DNA of 64,000 nucleotides, from positions 1,951,434 to 2,015,433 of the forward strand of contig CP070705.1 of assembly GCA_020349965.1 (NCBI GenBank). The letters are read 5' to 3'. The notes beneath the pieces are model-generated. The model searched no databases and was not told the DNA's origin. It saw only the letters and a program-made list of their open reading frames with translations. Made by a program: the position numbers and the translations under genes. The stretch comes from Caldifarciminota bacterium (lineage in GTDB: Bacteria > Hydrothermota > Tepidihabitantia > SM23-42). Shown piece after piece: positions 1-9,017 of the stretch (position 1 is the first letter of the stretch; every line of letters starts with the position of its first letter).

Positions 1-109
1 TTATCTTCTCAACTTCTTGTTTTTTCCGTTTCTCCGGCTCTCATTCAAAGGTTTCGTTTGTCCAGACCGCGCGCAGCGCTCAAACCGACCGCTGGTACCG
101 TAGCAGTTA

Positions 110-1186
110 TTATTGTCGTCGTCTCTTCAGAATCGTACTGATTATTCGTACTGCCTCTTCCCGTATCGGTTGCATCAGTCCGAGTTTCACCTTCGGGTGG
201 ATGGCATTGGCCAGCATTATTATTATAAGGTTCGTCTCCGGGTCGACACACACCATCGTACCGGTGAATCCGGTGTGGCCGAAAGAGAGAGGAGACAGCA
301 GTCCGGGGTACGGGTCGAGCCGCCAACCGAGATTTCGCTTTTCCGCACCGGCAGTGTGGTCCCGTAGCATCAGGGACAGCGTCTCCGGTGCGATGATCTC
401 TCCGCTGAGATAGGCGCGGGTGAAGGTTATGAGGTCGAGCACATTGGAAAATAGACCGGCATTACCAGCCTTACCTTCGTATGCATAGTAGGCGTTGCCA
501 TCATGTACTTCGCCCTGGATCACCTTCTTGCGCCATTTTATCTTGTTGCTAGGTCCGTGCGTTTTTGACATCTTCAGTTCGTGCCGATTTCCTTTTTCGG
601 TGGCAGCGACCGTCAGTTGGTCCTTAACAGGTCCGAAGCCGAGTGTATGTGATCCCAGCGATGCCGTCACAGTACTGGAGAAGAAACGATCTATGGGCTC
701 TTTCCCTACACGTTCGATGATCTTCCCGAGAATGATGTAGCCCAGACATGAATAGATTGTGTCTTCTTTCCCCGTATTTAACCCGGCGATGCTTTCCATT
801 CTCGTTTCTTCAGGAAAGAGGTAGGTTGGGTACCATGGTTGCAATCCAGATGTGTGGGCGAGCAACTGCCTGATGGTCGATCCCCTGCTGCCGGTCGCAC
901 TCAGCGAGGGCAATACTTCTCCTATCGGTTGATCGATATTGAGGTTTTTCTTCTCGTGCAAGATCATTATTGACAGGGCAGTTGCGATCGGTTTGGTCAA
1001 CGACGCAAGGTCGAATACGGTCTCTTTTTTCATGACGGTCTTTTTCGGCGTGATCTGAGCATGGCCGTATTCTTCGAAGAAGAATGATGTGCTCAGGTTC
1101 CCAACCCAGCAGACACAACCCGGGATCTTTCTGGCTTTGACGCATTTCGTCAGATAGTCATCGAGTTGTGTGAATAACATGTTCAT
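110..1186 (-). CDS. Beta-lactamase-family serine hydrolase, YbbE-like
   Basis: 358-residue class C beta-lactamase/penicillin-binding-protein-fold hydrolase. Visible motifs are the nucleophile S62-L-T-K65, a YxN-position motif at Y145-S-C, and H304-T-G in place of KTG. No signal peptide or membrane segment is seen at the N-terminus, so it is probably cytoplasmic. The start overlaps the stop of the AmgK-like kinase gene by 4 bp (ATGA), so it is the last gene of a four-gene operon. In Bacillus subtilis the related protein YbbE (AmiE) lies in the MurNAc-catabolic cluster with NamZ and acts on the peptide side of muropeptides. A similar amidase/peptidase role here is inference; an esterase is the alternative. 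Confidence 0.8.
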   Translation of the reverse strand: MNMLFTQLDDYLTKCVKARKIPGCVCWVGNLSTSFFFEEYGHAQITPKKTVMKKETVFDLASLTKPIATALSIMILHEKKNLNIDQPIGEVLPSLSATGSRGSTIRQLLAHTSGLQPWYPTYLFPEETRMESIAGLNTGKEDTIYSCLGYIILGKIIERVGKEPIDRFFSSTVTASLGSHTLGFGPVKDQLTVAATEKGNRHELKMSKTHGPSNKIKWRKKVIQGEVHDGNAYYAYEGKAGNAGLFSNVLDLITFTRAYLSGEIIAPETLSLMLRDHTAGAEKRNLGWRLDPYPGLLSPLSFGHTGFTGTMVCVDPETNLIIIMLANAIHPKVKLGLMQPIREEAVRIISTILKRRRQ

Positions 1187-2115
1187 TTTCGCATCGACGA
1201 AACCACTCTCTTTAACTTCGTGAACGATTTCTCGTTGAGTCCTCTCTCGAGTAATTCCAAACCGCGTGGAATGAAATGGGCGAAATGTGGTTTCTTCTTG
1301 TTGAGCGACAGGTTGGCAAAAGCGCCGAGCGCTTGCATGCTGCGCTGCAAAGCGATCAATTCATAGCAGTGCACGAAATCTTGGGTATCGATGCCGACGC
1401 CCCGCGCTTTTATCTTTTCGTAGTAGTAGGCGCGAAGCGTCTCTTCGTGAACGGGTTGGATCTCGACGTACGCATCCCTGAGCAGGGCTGCAAGGTCATA
1501 GGGGAGAGGGCCGATCCTCGCCGATTGGAAATCGATTAGCCGTATCCTATCTTCTTTGAGGTAGATGTTCTGTGACTGATAGTCACGGTGCATCAGGTAC
1601 CCGTCGAGCGGTCCACTAGCCTCCATGATGGCCACTGCGAGATCTCCAAAGTCCGACTCAAGTGCCGCCGTTTCATCAGGAGTGAGGCCGCAGTACTCGA
1701 TGAGGAAGTGATTGCGGAAATACTCCTGCTCCCATCGGATATGGTCGGTGTCGTAGCGGCATTTGATCGGTGCGCCCTCTCTGCCGTCGAACTGCAGTCG
1801 GACGAGTTCGTCTATTGCCTTCTTGTAGATATCCATTCGGATATTACCGTTCTTGCACAGTTCGTACAGCGAGAGCGGACCGAGGTCTTCCTGGACCATT
1901 ATCTTATCTGCAATACTGGACCAGAATACCTGGGGTACGGCGATCTTTCTCTGTGCAAGGTGTCGTTGCAGAACGAGATGTTGTTCGAGGTTCTGATCGT
2001 AGACCATTACCGACATTACGCTCTCTTTACGGCATCTGAAGAACCGGCGTTCAGATCCGTGACCGGTTATTTCGTCCAGCAGTTCATAGCCCGAGATGAC
2101 ATCGCCGACCTTCAT
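1183..2115 (-). CDS. amgK: AmgK-like amino-sugar kinase (APH fold)
   Basis: 310-residue phosphotransferase of the COG3178/AmgK type. The catalytic loop is H176-R-D178 followed by YQSQN, the metal-binding motif is D195-F-Q, and the family-typical GPLPYDLAALLRD segment follows. Another conserved AmgK stretch (QALGAFANL) lies near the C-terminus. AmgK phosphorylates the anomeric C1 of MurNAc (and GlcNAc), making the substrate of MurU. Here it sits directly downstream of a MurU-like gene with a 4-bp overlap and in the same operon as a NamZ homologue, which supports peptidoglycan amino-sugar salvage. The exact sugar cannot be read from the sequence. Confidence 0.82.
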   Translation of the reverse strand: MKVGDVISGYELLDEITGHGSERRFFRCRKESVMSVMVYDQNLEQHLVLQRHLAQRKIAVPQVFWSSIADKIMVQEDLGPLSLYELCKNGNIRMDIYKKAIDELVRLQFDGREGAPIKCRYDTDHIRWEQEYFRNHFLIEYCGLTPDETAALESDFGDLAVAIMEASGPLDGYLMHRDYQSQNIYLKEDRIRLIDFQSARIGPLPYDLAALLRDAYVEIQPVHEETLRAYYYEKIKARGVGIDTQDFVHCYELIALQRSMQALGAFANLSLNKKKPHFAHFIPRGLELLERGLNEKSFTKLKRVVSSMRK

Positions 2116-2999
2116 GTCACCATTATCCTGCTAGCACCGTGGATCAGAGCGTTGCAATACTTTCCCTCGGTCAGTTCGGTTCCGGGCAGGACTATTGTAT
2201 TCTCAAGGTATACGCCGCGGGCAACCCTGCAATCTTCACCGATGCTGACAAAGCCCTTGAGGGCATCGGTTCTGACGTCGCTTGAGCGCGCAATGTACAC
2301 GGGTGAGTCATGTGCGAGTCCTTCGAGCGCGGTCTGCCCGCGCAGCACATCATGATGTATCTTCCAATAATTGTAGTGTGAATTGATGTTATACCACTGT
2401 ATGACCGCCGGTAAGCCCATCAATGACTCACCTTCCTTGATGATGTTCCTGAACACATCGACGATCGAGAACACGTCTTGCTGCGGGAAGAAAGAAAAAA
2501 CACGTTCCGAAAAAACGCCGATACCCGCATATGTATATGGTGTAGCATCATGCGCATAGACCTTGTCGATCCGGTTGTCTTTGCCGATGCGGAATTTCGT
2601 CCCGTTGTGTCTGATCATGACGATCGTGGCGACTGGTTTGTGCGTGCGGTGAAAATCTACGATGTCCCTCAATTTAATGTCGGACAATACGTCGCCCGAG
2701 TGGATTATGAAGTCGCCATCGACGAAATCCTTGAAATTAACGAGTGCCCCTCCAGTGCCGTTCAAAACCTTTTCGACCACCGGGTAAATATTCCTGCCTC
2801 TGCTCGTCAGATGTTTGAGCAGGAGATCGTGGTGGTGGAAGAGGTTGATTCCTATGCTAGACACGCCGACCTTGAACAGGCGCCTCATGTTGATGTCGAT
2901 TAACTGCCGATCGACAACGGGCAAGAGCATCTTCGGGATCGTATCGGTTATCGGTTTAAGACGTTCGCCGCGCCCGGCTCCTAGGAGTATTGCCTTCAT
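2112..2999 (-). CDS. murU: MurU-like sugar-1-phosphate nucleotidyltransferase
   Basis: 295-residue NTP-transferase. The N-terminal signature LLGAGRGERLKPITD, followed by PKMLLPV, forms the nucleotide-binding loop and catalytic Lys. HSGDVLSD corresponds to the metal-binding Asp region. The last ~60 residues look like a short left-handed beta-helix tail (IARSSDV..., VSIGEDCRV). MurU converts MurNAc-1-phosphate to UDP-MurNAc. The gene lies between the NamZ-like gene (3-nt gap) and the AmgK-like gene (4-bp overlap), so the three steps release, phosphorylate and activate MurNAc are encoded in order. The alternative is a mannose- or glucose-1-phosphate enzyme; context argues against that. Confidence 0.78.
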   Translation of the reverse strand: MKAILLGAGRGERLKPITDTIPKMLLPVVDRQLIDINMRRLFKVGVSSIGINLFHHHDLLLKHLTSRGRNIYPVVEKVLNGTGGALVNFKDFVDGDFIIHSGDVLSDIKLRDIVDFHRTHKPVATIVMIRHNGTKFRIGKDNRIDKVYAHDATPYTYAGIGVFSERVFSFFPQQDVFSIVDVFRNIIKEGESLMGLPAVIQWYNINSHYNYWKIHHDVLRGQTALEGLAHDSPVYIARSSDVRTDALKGFVSIGEDCRVARGVYLENTIVLPGTELTEGKYCNALIHGASRIMVT

Positions 3000-3002
3000 G
3001 GT

Positions 3003-4163
3003 TCAGGAATACAACAAATACTTCTTTCTCACCGTGTTGAACTTCCTTAATTCAGTCATCCATCTGCGGGATATTTTCTTGATCGACGTACCCGCTTCGA
3101 TCTCTTTTCTTACCCATGAATTACCGATGAGAATATCAAACGGCATCTTCTCTTTCTCAAATTCATACGGCGGTTGTCGCCACGAGAATCGCTTTGGATA
3201 TAACTGCATGATGGTCTGTATGATCTCCAGGCCGCAGATCAAAGGGTCGAACCGATGCCGGTTCTTCACATGTATCTGTACGCCACCGCACAATTCGCCA
3301 CGGTATTTATGAAAGGTCGGTACGAACCAGGTTACACGCAATTCAATACCGCGGATGCTCCTCTTGTCAAGCTCGCACACGAGGCGCCGGGGATCGATCC
3401 ATGGTGCGCCGAATGTTTCGAACGGCCGCGTCGTGCCGCGGCCTTCAGATACGTTCGTTCCTTCGAGAAGGCACATCCCGGGGTAGACGAGTGCCGTCAT
3501 GAAGTGTGGCATATTGGGTGAAGGAATTGTCCATTCGAGCCGATTCTCGTCAAAATACGTATCTCTGCGCCAGCTCTGCAGTTTGACTACTCTTAGATCG
3601 GCACCGATGCCATTCTGGTGACTGAGCATCATGCATATCTCTCCGATCGTCATGCCGTGCCTCACAGGGATCGAATACAATCCCACAAACGATTCGAAGC
3701 CATCCTCGATCAAAGGACCCTGCACGGTGAGGCCGTTGAGGGGGTTGGGACGGTCGAGCAGGAATATTCTCTTTCCCGCGGCAGCTGCTTCCTTTATCAT
3801 CAACATCGCTGACCAGACAAAGGTATAGTACCGCGTGCCGATATCGAGAAGATCGATGACGATTGCGTCGACCTTCTTGAGTGCGTCGCGGCTGGGTTTG
3901 CGTTCTTTGCCATACATGCTACGGACCGGCAAATCTTTGCCGTAGAGTGTATCTGGCGCGGCCACCTGATCCTGCAGTGCCGCATGGAGTCCGTGCTCAG
4001 GCGCAAAAAGGGTATTCAGTTTGACTCTTCTTGCACGCTGGAACAGAGATATCGTAGGGTTAAGTTTCGAGTCGCAGCTGGACATCGACGATAGGAGGCC
4101 TAACTCCATACCCCGTACGAGGTTGAAATCCTTTCTGACCAACCGATCAATGCCCAGCAACAC
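3003..4163 (-). CDS. namZ: NamZ-like exo-beta-N-acetylmuramidase (DUF1343, GH171)
   Basis: 386 residues from the preferred GTG start. Family hallmarks are LFAPEHG, the IDLLDIGTRYYTF segment, FLLDRPNPLNG, PVRHGMTIGEICMM, IPSPNMPH, YPGMCLLEGTNVSEGRGTTR and FGAPW. NamZ removes MurNAc from the non-reducing end of peptidoglycan fragments. A longer reading from an ATG at 4199 would add a hydrophobic leader. However, TTGACA and TATATT separated by 16 bp lie inside those codons, and the GTG at 4163 follows the -10 by 5 nt, exactly where the conserved domain begins (LLGIDRLV). I therefore call a cytoplasmic protein. It is the first gene of the recycling operon. Confidence 0.85.
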   Translation of the reverse strand: MLLGIDRLVRKDFNLVRGMELGLLSSMSSCDSKLNPTISLFQRARRVKLNTLFAPEHGLHAALQDQVAAPDTLYGKDLPVRSMYGKERKPSRDALKKVDAIVIDLLDIGTRYYTFVWSAMLMIKEAAAAGKRIFLLDRPNPLNGLTVQGPLIEDGFESFVGLYSIPVRHGMTIGEICMMLSHQNGIGADLRVVKLQSWRRDTYFDENRLEWTIPSPNMPHFMTALVYPGMCLLEGTNVSEGRGTTRPFETFGAPWIDPRRLVCELDKRSIRGIELRVTWFVPTFHKYRGELCGGVQIHVKNRHRFDPLICGLEIIQTIMQLYPKRFSWRQPPYEFEKEKMPFDILIGNSWVRKEIEAGTSIKKISRRWMTELRKFNTVRKKYLLYS

Positions 4164-4168
4164 AGTGA

Positions 4169-4196
4169 AATATATAGTAAATACCCCCAGTGTCAA
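4169..4196 (-). promoter_or_regulatory. Promoter of the namZ-murU-amgK operon
   Basis: On the minus strand TTGACA (4196-4191), a 16-bp spacer and TATATT (4174-4169). The GTG start at 4163 follows after 5 nt, so the transcript should be leaderless. The element lies inside the longer reading frame that begins at 4199 and argues against that start. Confidence 0.65.
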
Positions 4197-4312
4197 CATC
4201 CGAGAGCTGTGAATCGACCATATCCTTTTTTCCGGTACGAAGGGATTGGAAGCGTGATACTACGTTTCAGTCGAATTCATATGCGTTTTAGGGCATCTTT
4301 TCCATGTTTCTC

Positions 4313-4340
4313 TTGACAAATAATTATTTATTTGTATTAT
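4313..4340 (+). promoter_or_regulatory. Promoter of the pil operon
   Basis: TTGACA (4313-4318), 16-bp AT-rich spacer, TATTAT (4335-4340). The pilB ATG at 4350 is 9 nt further on with no Shine-Dalgarno sequence between, which suggests a leaderless or nearly leaderless mRNA. Confidence 0.75.
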
Positions 4341-4349
4341 TTATAGATT

Positions 4350-6059
4350 ATGAAGCTCGGCGAGGTACTGCTCAATCAAGGTCTAATTAGCGAAGACATG
4401 CTATCACAGGCGCTGGAAGAGCAAAAAGCAGACGGTGAAAGACTCGGGGCGACACTCATCCGGATGGGCTTCATATCCGAAGATGAATTATTACAGGCGC
4501 TTTCCAAGTATTTTGGCGTGCGATCGGTCAACCTCAAGGCTAAGCAGCCCAATGAATCGGTCTTGAAACTACTTCCGGGCGATATTGCCGCTAAATATAT
4601 GGTCGTACCGGTGGCGAGGTTCGGACGTAAACTCACGTTGGCAATGCTCGATCCACAGGATGTCACCGCCATAGAGGACATAAAGTTCGCAACAGGATTT
4701 GAGATCGATCCGGTCGTCGCCAACATCGAAGATATAATCAAGATAATAGAAAGCCACTATCGCGTTCAGCGGATTTTTTCCGACGTGATGTTTGAGATGG
4801 ATATGAGCGACGCGATAGGCGATATTGATGGACCCGGCGAAGTACAGGTTAAAGAGAGGAAGGAAGAAGATCTCTCCAGCGTGGTCGATGACAGCGATAG
4901 TGGTCCTGCGCTCAAACTTGCCAGTAAGATTATCAGCGATGCAGTCGCAATGAACGTCTCGGACGTGCATATCGAGCCATACGAGAACGACATGCGCGTG
5001 CGCTACCGTATCGACGGCATCCTTCATGAGGTGATGAAACCGCCTAAGAAATTGAACCGGGCGCTGGCAACGGTCATCAAAGTCATGGCAAAGTTGAAAG
5101 TCGAAGAGAAGCGGCTGCCTCAGGATGGACGCATCAAGGCTCGCGTTCACAATAAGATCATCGACATCCGCGTTTCTACAGTTCCGACACTGTTCGGCGA
5201 AAAGGTGGCTCTCCGGGTTTTGGACCGCGCGGCAATTCAGCTGAACCTGGACCTTCTTGGTTTCGAAGCGGAAACGCTCAAGTGCTTCCGGAGGGCCATC
5301 AATACGCCGTACGGTATAGTTCTCGTCACAGGGCCGACCGGTTCGGGAAAGACGACGACACTTTATTCGGCGTTGACAGAACTCAATGATCCCGGTCTGA
5401 ATATTATCACGGCCGAAGACCCGATCGAATATTCAGTTGGTGGGATCAATCAACTACAGGTGAATGAACGGATCGGACTGACGTTCGCTTCGGCATTGCG
5501 TTCGTATCTGCGTCAGGACCCCAATATCATAATGGTCGGTGAAATACGCGATCTCGAGACTGCGGAGATCGCCATCCGTGCATCATTGACAGGCCATCTC
5601 GTACTTTCCACGGTACACACTAATTCAGCTGCGGCTACGATAACCCGATTGACGAACATGGATGTTGAGCCTTTTCTGATCGCGTCGACGCTCCTTGCCG
5701 TTCAATCGCAACGACTCCTGCGAAAAGTGTGTCCGAAGTGCCGCAAAGAGGTCGAGTATCCAGATGAGGCACTTATCGATGCGGGCCTCGTTCCGAAAAA
5801 AGTTGATTTTAAATTTTACAGGGGGGATGGCTGCAAGCATTGCCGCGGTACAGGGTACAAAGGCCGTATCGGTGCTTTCGAGACAATGCTCGTGACCGGT
5901 ACGATAAGAGAAGCAATCCTGCAAAAGGCATCGATCGCCGAGATCGAGAAAGTGGCGGTTGGTGATGGAATGATCACGCTGCGTGATTCTGCGCTCAGAA
6001 AATTACACGATGGTGTGACGACACTGGAAGAAGTCATACGCGAAACAAAGGTGGAATAG
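4350..6059 (+). CDS. pilB: Type IV pilus assembly ATPase PilB (copy 1)
   Basis: 569-residue GspE/PilB ATPase that powers pilin polymerisation at the inner membrane. The N-terminal MshEN/GSPII_E_N domain covers about residues 1-150. An N2 domain follows, then the Walker A GPTGSGKTTTLYSA near residue 330, the LRQDPNIIMVGEIRD segment (Walker B) near 390, and a zinc-binding tetra-cysteine (CPKC ... CKHC) near 461-498. All motifs look intact. It begins right after a strong promoter, and its stop codon overlaps the next gene's GTG by one base (TAGTG), so the two PilBs are probably translationally coupled. Confidence 0.93.
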   Translation: MKLGEVLLNQGLISEDMLSQALEEQKADGERLGATLIRMGFISEDELLQALSKYFGVRSVNLKAKQPNESVLKLLPGDIAAKYMVVPVARFGRKLTLAMLDPQDVTAIEDIKFATGFEIDPVVANIEDIIKIIESHYRVQRIFSDVMFEMDMSDAIGDIDGPGEVQVKERKEEDLSSVVDDSDSGPALKLASKIISDAVAMNVSDVHIEPYENDMRVRYRIDGILHEVMKPPKKLNRALATVIKVMAKLKVEEKRLPQDGRIKARVHNKIIDIRVSTVPTLFGEKVALRVLDRAAIQLNLDLLGFEAETLKCFRRAINTPYGIVLVTGPTGSGKTTTLYSALTELNDPGLNIITAEDPIEYSVGGINQLQVNERIGLTFASALRSYLRQDPNIIMVGEIRDLETAEIAIRASLTGHLVLSTVHTNSAAATITRLTNMDVEPFLIASTLLAVQSQRLLRKVCPKCRKEVEYPDEALIDAGLVPKKVDFKFYRGDGCKHCRGTGYKGRIGAFETMLVTGTIREAILQKASIAEIEKVAVGDGMITLRDSALRKLHDGVTTLEEVIRETKVE

Positions 6060-7777
6060 TGGAAGAGAAATTAGGTACGTATCTGGTCAAGCAAGGTATC
6101 CTGACCGAACAACAGCTGCGAGATGCGGTCAAGGAAAAACATGATACCGGCCAGCGTCTGATCAGCGTTCTGAATGCCCGTAACTATGTTTCCGAAACCA
6201 AACTGCTCGCACAGTTGAGCAACATCTACCGTATGGAAGTGATCGATCTGGACTACGTGATCCCTGACAAGAAGATTCTCGAGAGAATCCCGGCAGAGAA
6301 AGCATATCACTATGAAGTGTTGCCGCTCGATGTGAAAGGGCGCTATCTGACCGTGGCGATGGTCGATCCAACCGATATCAACGCCATCGAAGACCTACGT
6401 TTCATAACAGGTAAAGAGATAGAACCTGTGCTCGCATCGGAATCGAGCATCAGAGATGCGCTCGACCGTTACTACAAGATGGACAAAAGCCTTGCCGAGG
6501 TAAAAGCAGAAGCTGTGACCGAAACGAAGGAACTTGATGTCGAAGATCTGGAGTTACTCGAGACGGGATTCGAAGAAGATATCGAGGAAACCAAACTGCG
6601 CGCCGATGCTGAAGGAGGGCCGGTCATTCGCGTCGTGAATTTCTACATCGCCGATGCGGTGACCAAGGGTGCCTCCGATATCCACGTCGAGCCTTATGAG
6701 AAGCACGTGCGGATTAGGTTCCGACTCGATGGCGTGCTGCGTGAACAGCAGAGCCCTCCGTTCAACCTGAAAGCGGGCATCATCACCAGGCTCAAATTGA
6801 TGGCCAAGATGGACATAGCCGAGCGGCGTCTTTGCCAGGATGGCCGCATCAACATCCTTGTCGGAAACAAAATGATCGACCTCCGTGTATCCTGTATTCC
6901 GACCTTGTATGGCGAGAAGATCGTCATGCGGATCCTCGATCGGGCGTCACTGATGCTCGATCTGACAAAACTCGGTTTTGGCGAGGATGCGCTCAAGGGA
7001 TATTTCAAGGCCATCGAAAGCCCTTACGGTATCGTTCTTGTTACGGGGCCGACCGGCAGCGGAAAGACGACGACGCTCTATTCCACGCTTGCCAGGTTGA
7101 ACAGCCCGGACCGGCAGATAATGACAATCGAAGATCCGGTCGAGTATAACCTGCACGGAATAAATCAAATTCAGGTCCATGAAGAGATCGGCCTTTCTTT
7201 TTCAAATGCTCTGCGTGCTTTCTTGAGGCAGGCACCCAATATAATTCTGGTCGGTGAGATCCGTGATTCGGAAACGGCGGAGATCGCCATCCGCGCCGCA
7301 CTCACCGGTCATCTTGTATTTTCGACCATTCACACAAACGATGCTCCTACCACGATAAACAGGCTCGTCGATATGGGCATACCGCCTTATCTTGTCTCGA
7401 GCGCTCTTGTCTTGATCCAGGCGCAACGGTTGGTGCGTCGTATTTGCTCGCAGTGCCGCGAGAAGATCAAAGTCGAAGAGAAGTTGCTGGAGCAAGCGGG
7501 AATCCCGAAAGGAACGTTCCCGGATGATATGGTTTTCAAGGGAAAGGGATGCCCTATCTGCAACCAGACCGGTTACAAAGGAAGGATCGGTCTCTACGAG
7601 GTCATGCCGATCTCGCCAGATATACGGAGGATGATATTGTCTGGTGCCACTTCTGATGAGATTGCAAAAAAGGCTGAGAAGGACGGGATGACGACCCTGC
7701 GTGAAGATGGCATCGAGAAAGTGAAACAGGGTGTCACAACGATAGAAGAGCTAATGAGAGAAACTGTTTCATTCTGA
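6059..7777 (+). CDS. pilB: Type IV pilus assembly ATPase PilB (copy 2)
   Basis: 572-residue paralogue of the preceding protein with the same architecture: N-terminal GSPII_E_N domain, Walker A GPTGSGKTTTLYST near residue 330, GEIRD Walker B, and a tetra-cysteine zinc site (CSQC ... CPIC). One difference stands out: the usual LRQDP motif before Walker B reads LRQAPNIILVGEIRD, so an acidic residue is replaced by Ala. Start is the GTG overlapping the upstream stop; there is no separate ribosome site. The two copies could be alternative extension motors, a hetero-oligomer, or one could serve a type II secretion system; the sequence does not decide. Confidence 0.92.
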   Translation: MEEKLGTYLVKQGILTEQQLRDAVKEKHDTGQRLISVLNARNYVSETKLLAQLSNIYRMEVIDLDYVIPDKKILERIPAEKAYHYEVLPLDVKGRYLTVAMVDPTDINAIEDLRFITGKEIEPVLASESSIRDALDRYYKMDKSLAEVKAEAVTETKELDVEDLELLETGFEEDIEETKLRADAEGGPVIRVVNFYIADAVTKGASDIHVEPYEKHVRIRFRLDGVLREQQSPPFNLKAGIITRLKLMAKMDIAERRLCQDGRINILVGNKMIDLRVSCIPTLYGEKIVMRILDRASLMLDLTKLGFGEDALKGYFKAIESPYGIVLVTGPTGSGKTTTLYSTLARLNSPDRQIMTIEDPVEYNLHGINQIQVHEEIGLSFSNALRAFLRQAPNIILVGEIRDSETAEIAIRAALTGHLVFSTIHTNDAPTTINRLVDMGIPPYLVSSALVLIQAQRLVRRICSQCREKIKVEEKLLEQAGIPKGTFPDDMVFKGKGCPICNQTGYKGRIGLYEVMPISPDIRRMILSGATSDEIAKKAEKDGMTTLREDGIEKVKQGVTTIEELMRETVSF

Positions 7778-7808
7778 TAAGTTTAATGTTTTCAATTAAG
7801 GAGGTAAA

Positions 7809-8885
7809 ATGCCGGTTTCAATGAGACAACTCTTGGAAGAGATGGTTCAGAGGAATTCCACAGACCTTCACCTCACAACGGGTGCACCGCCGATGTTCCG
7901 TATAGATGGCGAATTGGTGCCTACGAACTATGAGATAATGACACCCGAAGTCATACAGAATCTGATCTACAGCGTTTTGAACGACCAGCAGAAGAAGAAA
8001 TTCGAGATGGAATGGGAACTGGATTTCTCTTTCGGTATCGCGGGTCTGTCGCGCTTCCGCGGGAACTGTTTTCAGCAGCGGGGGAGTGCTGCGTCGGCGA
8101 TCCGTACGATCCCATTTGAGATAAGGGGTTTTAAAGAGTTGGGCATACCGATGGTCGTCGAACAGTTAGCTAAGAGGCCCAAGGGATTGATACTCGTTAC
8201 AGGTCCTACGGGTTGCGGTAAATCGACGACCCTTGCGGCGTTGATTGACCGTGTCAATAGTGAGAGACGAAGTCACATCATTACGGTAGAGGATCCCATC
8301 GAATATCTGTTCCGCCATAAGAAGGCGATTGTCAACCAGCGACAGATAGGCAGTGATACGAAATCATTCGGTAATGCGTTGAAATACGTGCTGCGTGAGG
8401 ACCCCGACGTCGTCATGGTAGGTGAGATGCGCGATCCGGAAACGATCGGAACGACACTGACGATCGCCGAAACCGGACATCTCACCCTGGCCACACTCCA
8501 TACCAATTCTGCTGCCGAATCAATCCACCGTATCATCGACGTTTTTCCGCCTCACCAGCAGGGTCAGGTGCGCTCACAGTTGGCATTCGTTGTCGAAGGT
8601 GTATTGACTCAGCAACTGTTGCCCAAGATCGGCGGGGGCAGGGTACTGGCTGCTGAGGTAATGGTTGGAACTCCAGCAATAAGAGCACTGATAAGAGATG
8701 CAAAAGAACACCAGATATACAGCTCCATTCAGGCCGGACAGAAATATGGCATGCAGACGATGAATCAGGCTCTGTACACGCTATACTCGAAGCGTTTGAT
8801 CACTCTAGAAACTGCCTTTGACTACTCACCCAACATCGAAGAATTCGAGCATATGGTTGAACAGAAATCGCCAGTGCTGAAATAG
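7809..8885 (+). CDS. pilT: Twitching motility ATPase PilT
   Basis: 358-residue retraction ATPase, the normal length for PilT. It has an N-terminal PAS-like domain (LLEEMVQRNSTDLHLTTG), Walker A GPTGCGKSTTLAAL, the LREDPDVVMVGEMRD box, and the PilT-specific AIRAL motif (GTPAIRALIRDAK) near residue 290 needed for retraction. A clear Shine-Dalgarno AAGGAGG lies 4 nt before the ATG. Position between the PilB pair and PilC supports a functional retractable pilus. Confidence 0.95.
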   Translation: MPVSMRQLLEEMVQRNSTDLHLTTGAPPMFRIDGELVPTNYEIMTPEVIQNLIYSVLNDQQKKKFEMEWELDFSFGIAGLSRFRGNCFQQRGSAASAIRTIPFEIRGFKELGIPMVVEQLAKRPKGLILVTGPTGCGKSTTLAALIDRVNSERRSHIITVEDPIEYLFRHKKAIVNQRQIGSDTKSFGNALKYVLREDPDVVMVGEMRDPETIGTTLTIAETGHLTLATLHTNSAAESIHRIIDVFPPHQQGQVRSQLAFVVEGVLTQQLLPKIGGGRVLAAEVMVGTPAIRALIRDAKEHQIYSSIQAGQKYGMQTMNQALYTLYSKRLITLETAFDYSPNIEEFEHMVEQKSPVLK

Positions 8886-9017
8886 GACTTTAACAGAAGT
8901 GAATAACAATAATGATATTGGGCTAATAGTGGCTATATTGATATTTTACATTAGCTACATGCGCTATATTGACTTGTTTGATATCAGGGTAGTGCTGTGT
9001 CAAGATAAGGAGGTTTG

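Noticed and set aside
1-127. Open stretch on the minus strand ending in TAA at 1-3, which could be the tail of another gene
   Set aside because: It is only about 40 codons long after a stop, has no start codon and no recognisable protein features.
201-2355. Long opposite-strand frames over the recycling operon (for example 1588-2355)
   Set aside because: They are antisense shadows of well-supported genes with no recognisable domains.
8886-9017. Promoter or regulatory RNA in the AT-rich gap before pilC
   Set aside because: CTATATTGA occurs twice, but no -35/-10 pair with the spacing used elsewhere in the window fits; only the Shine-Dalgarno site is supported.
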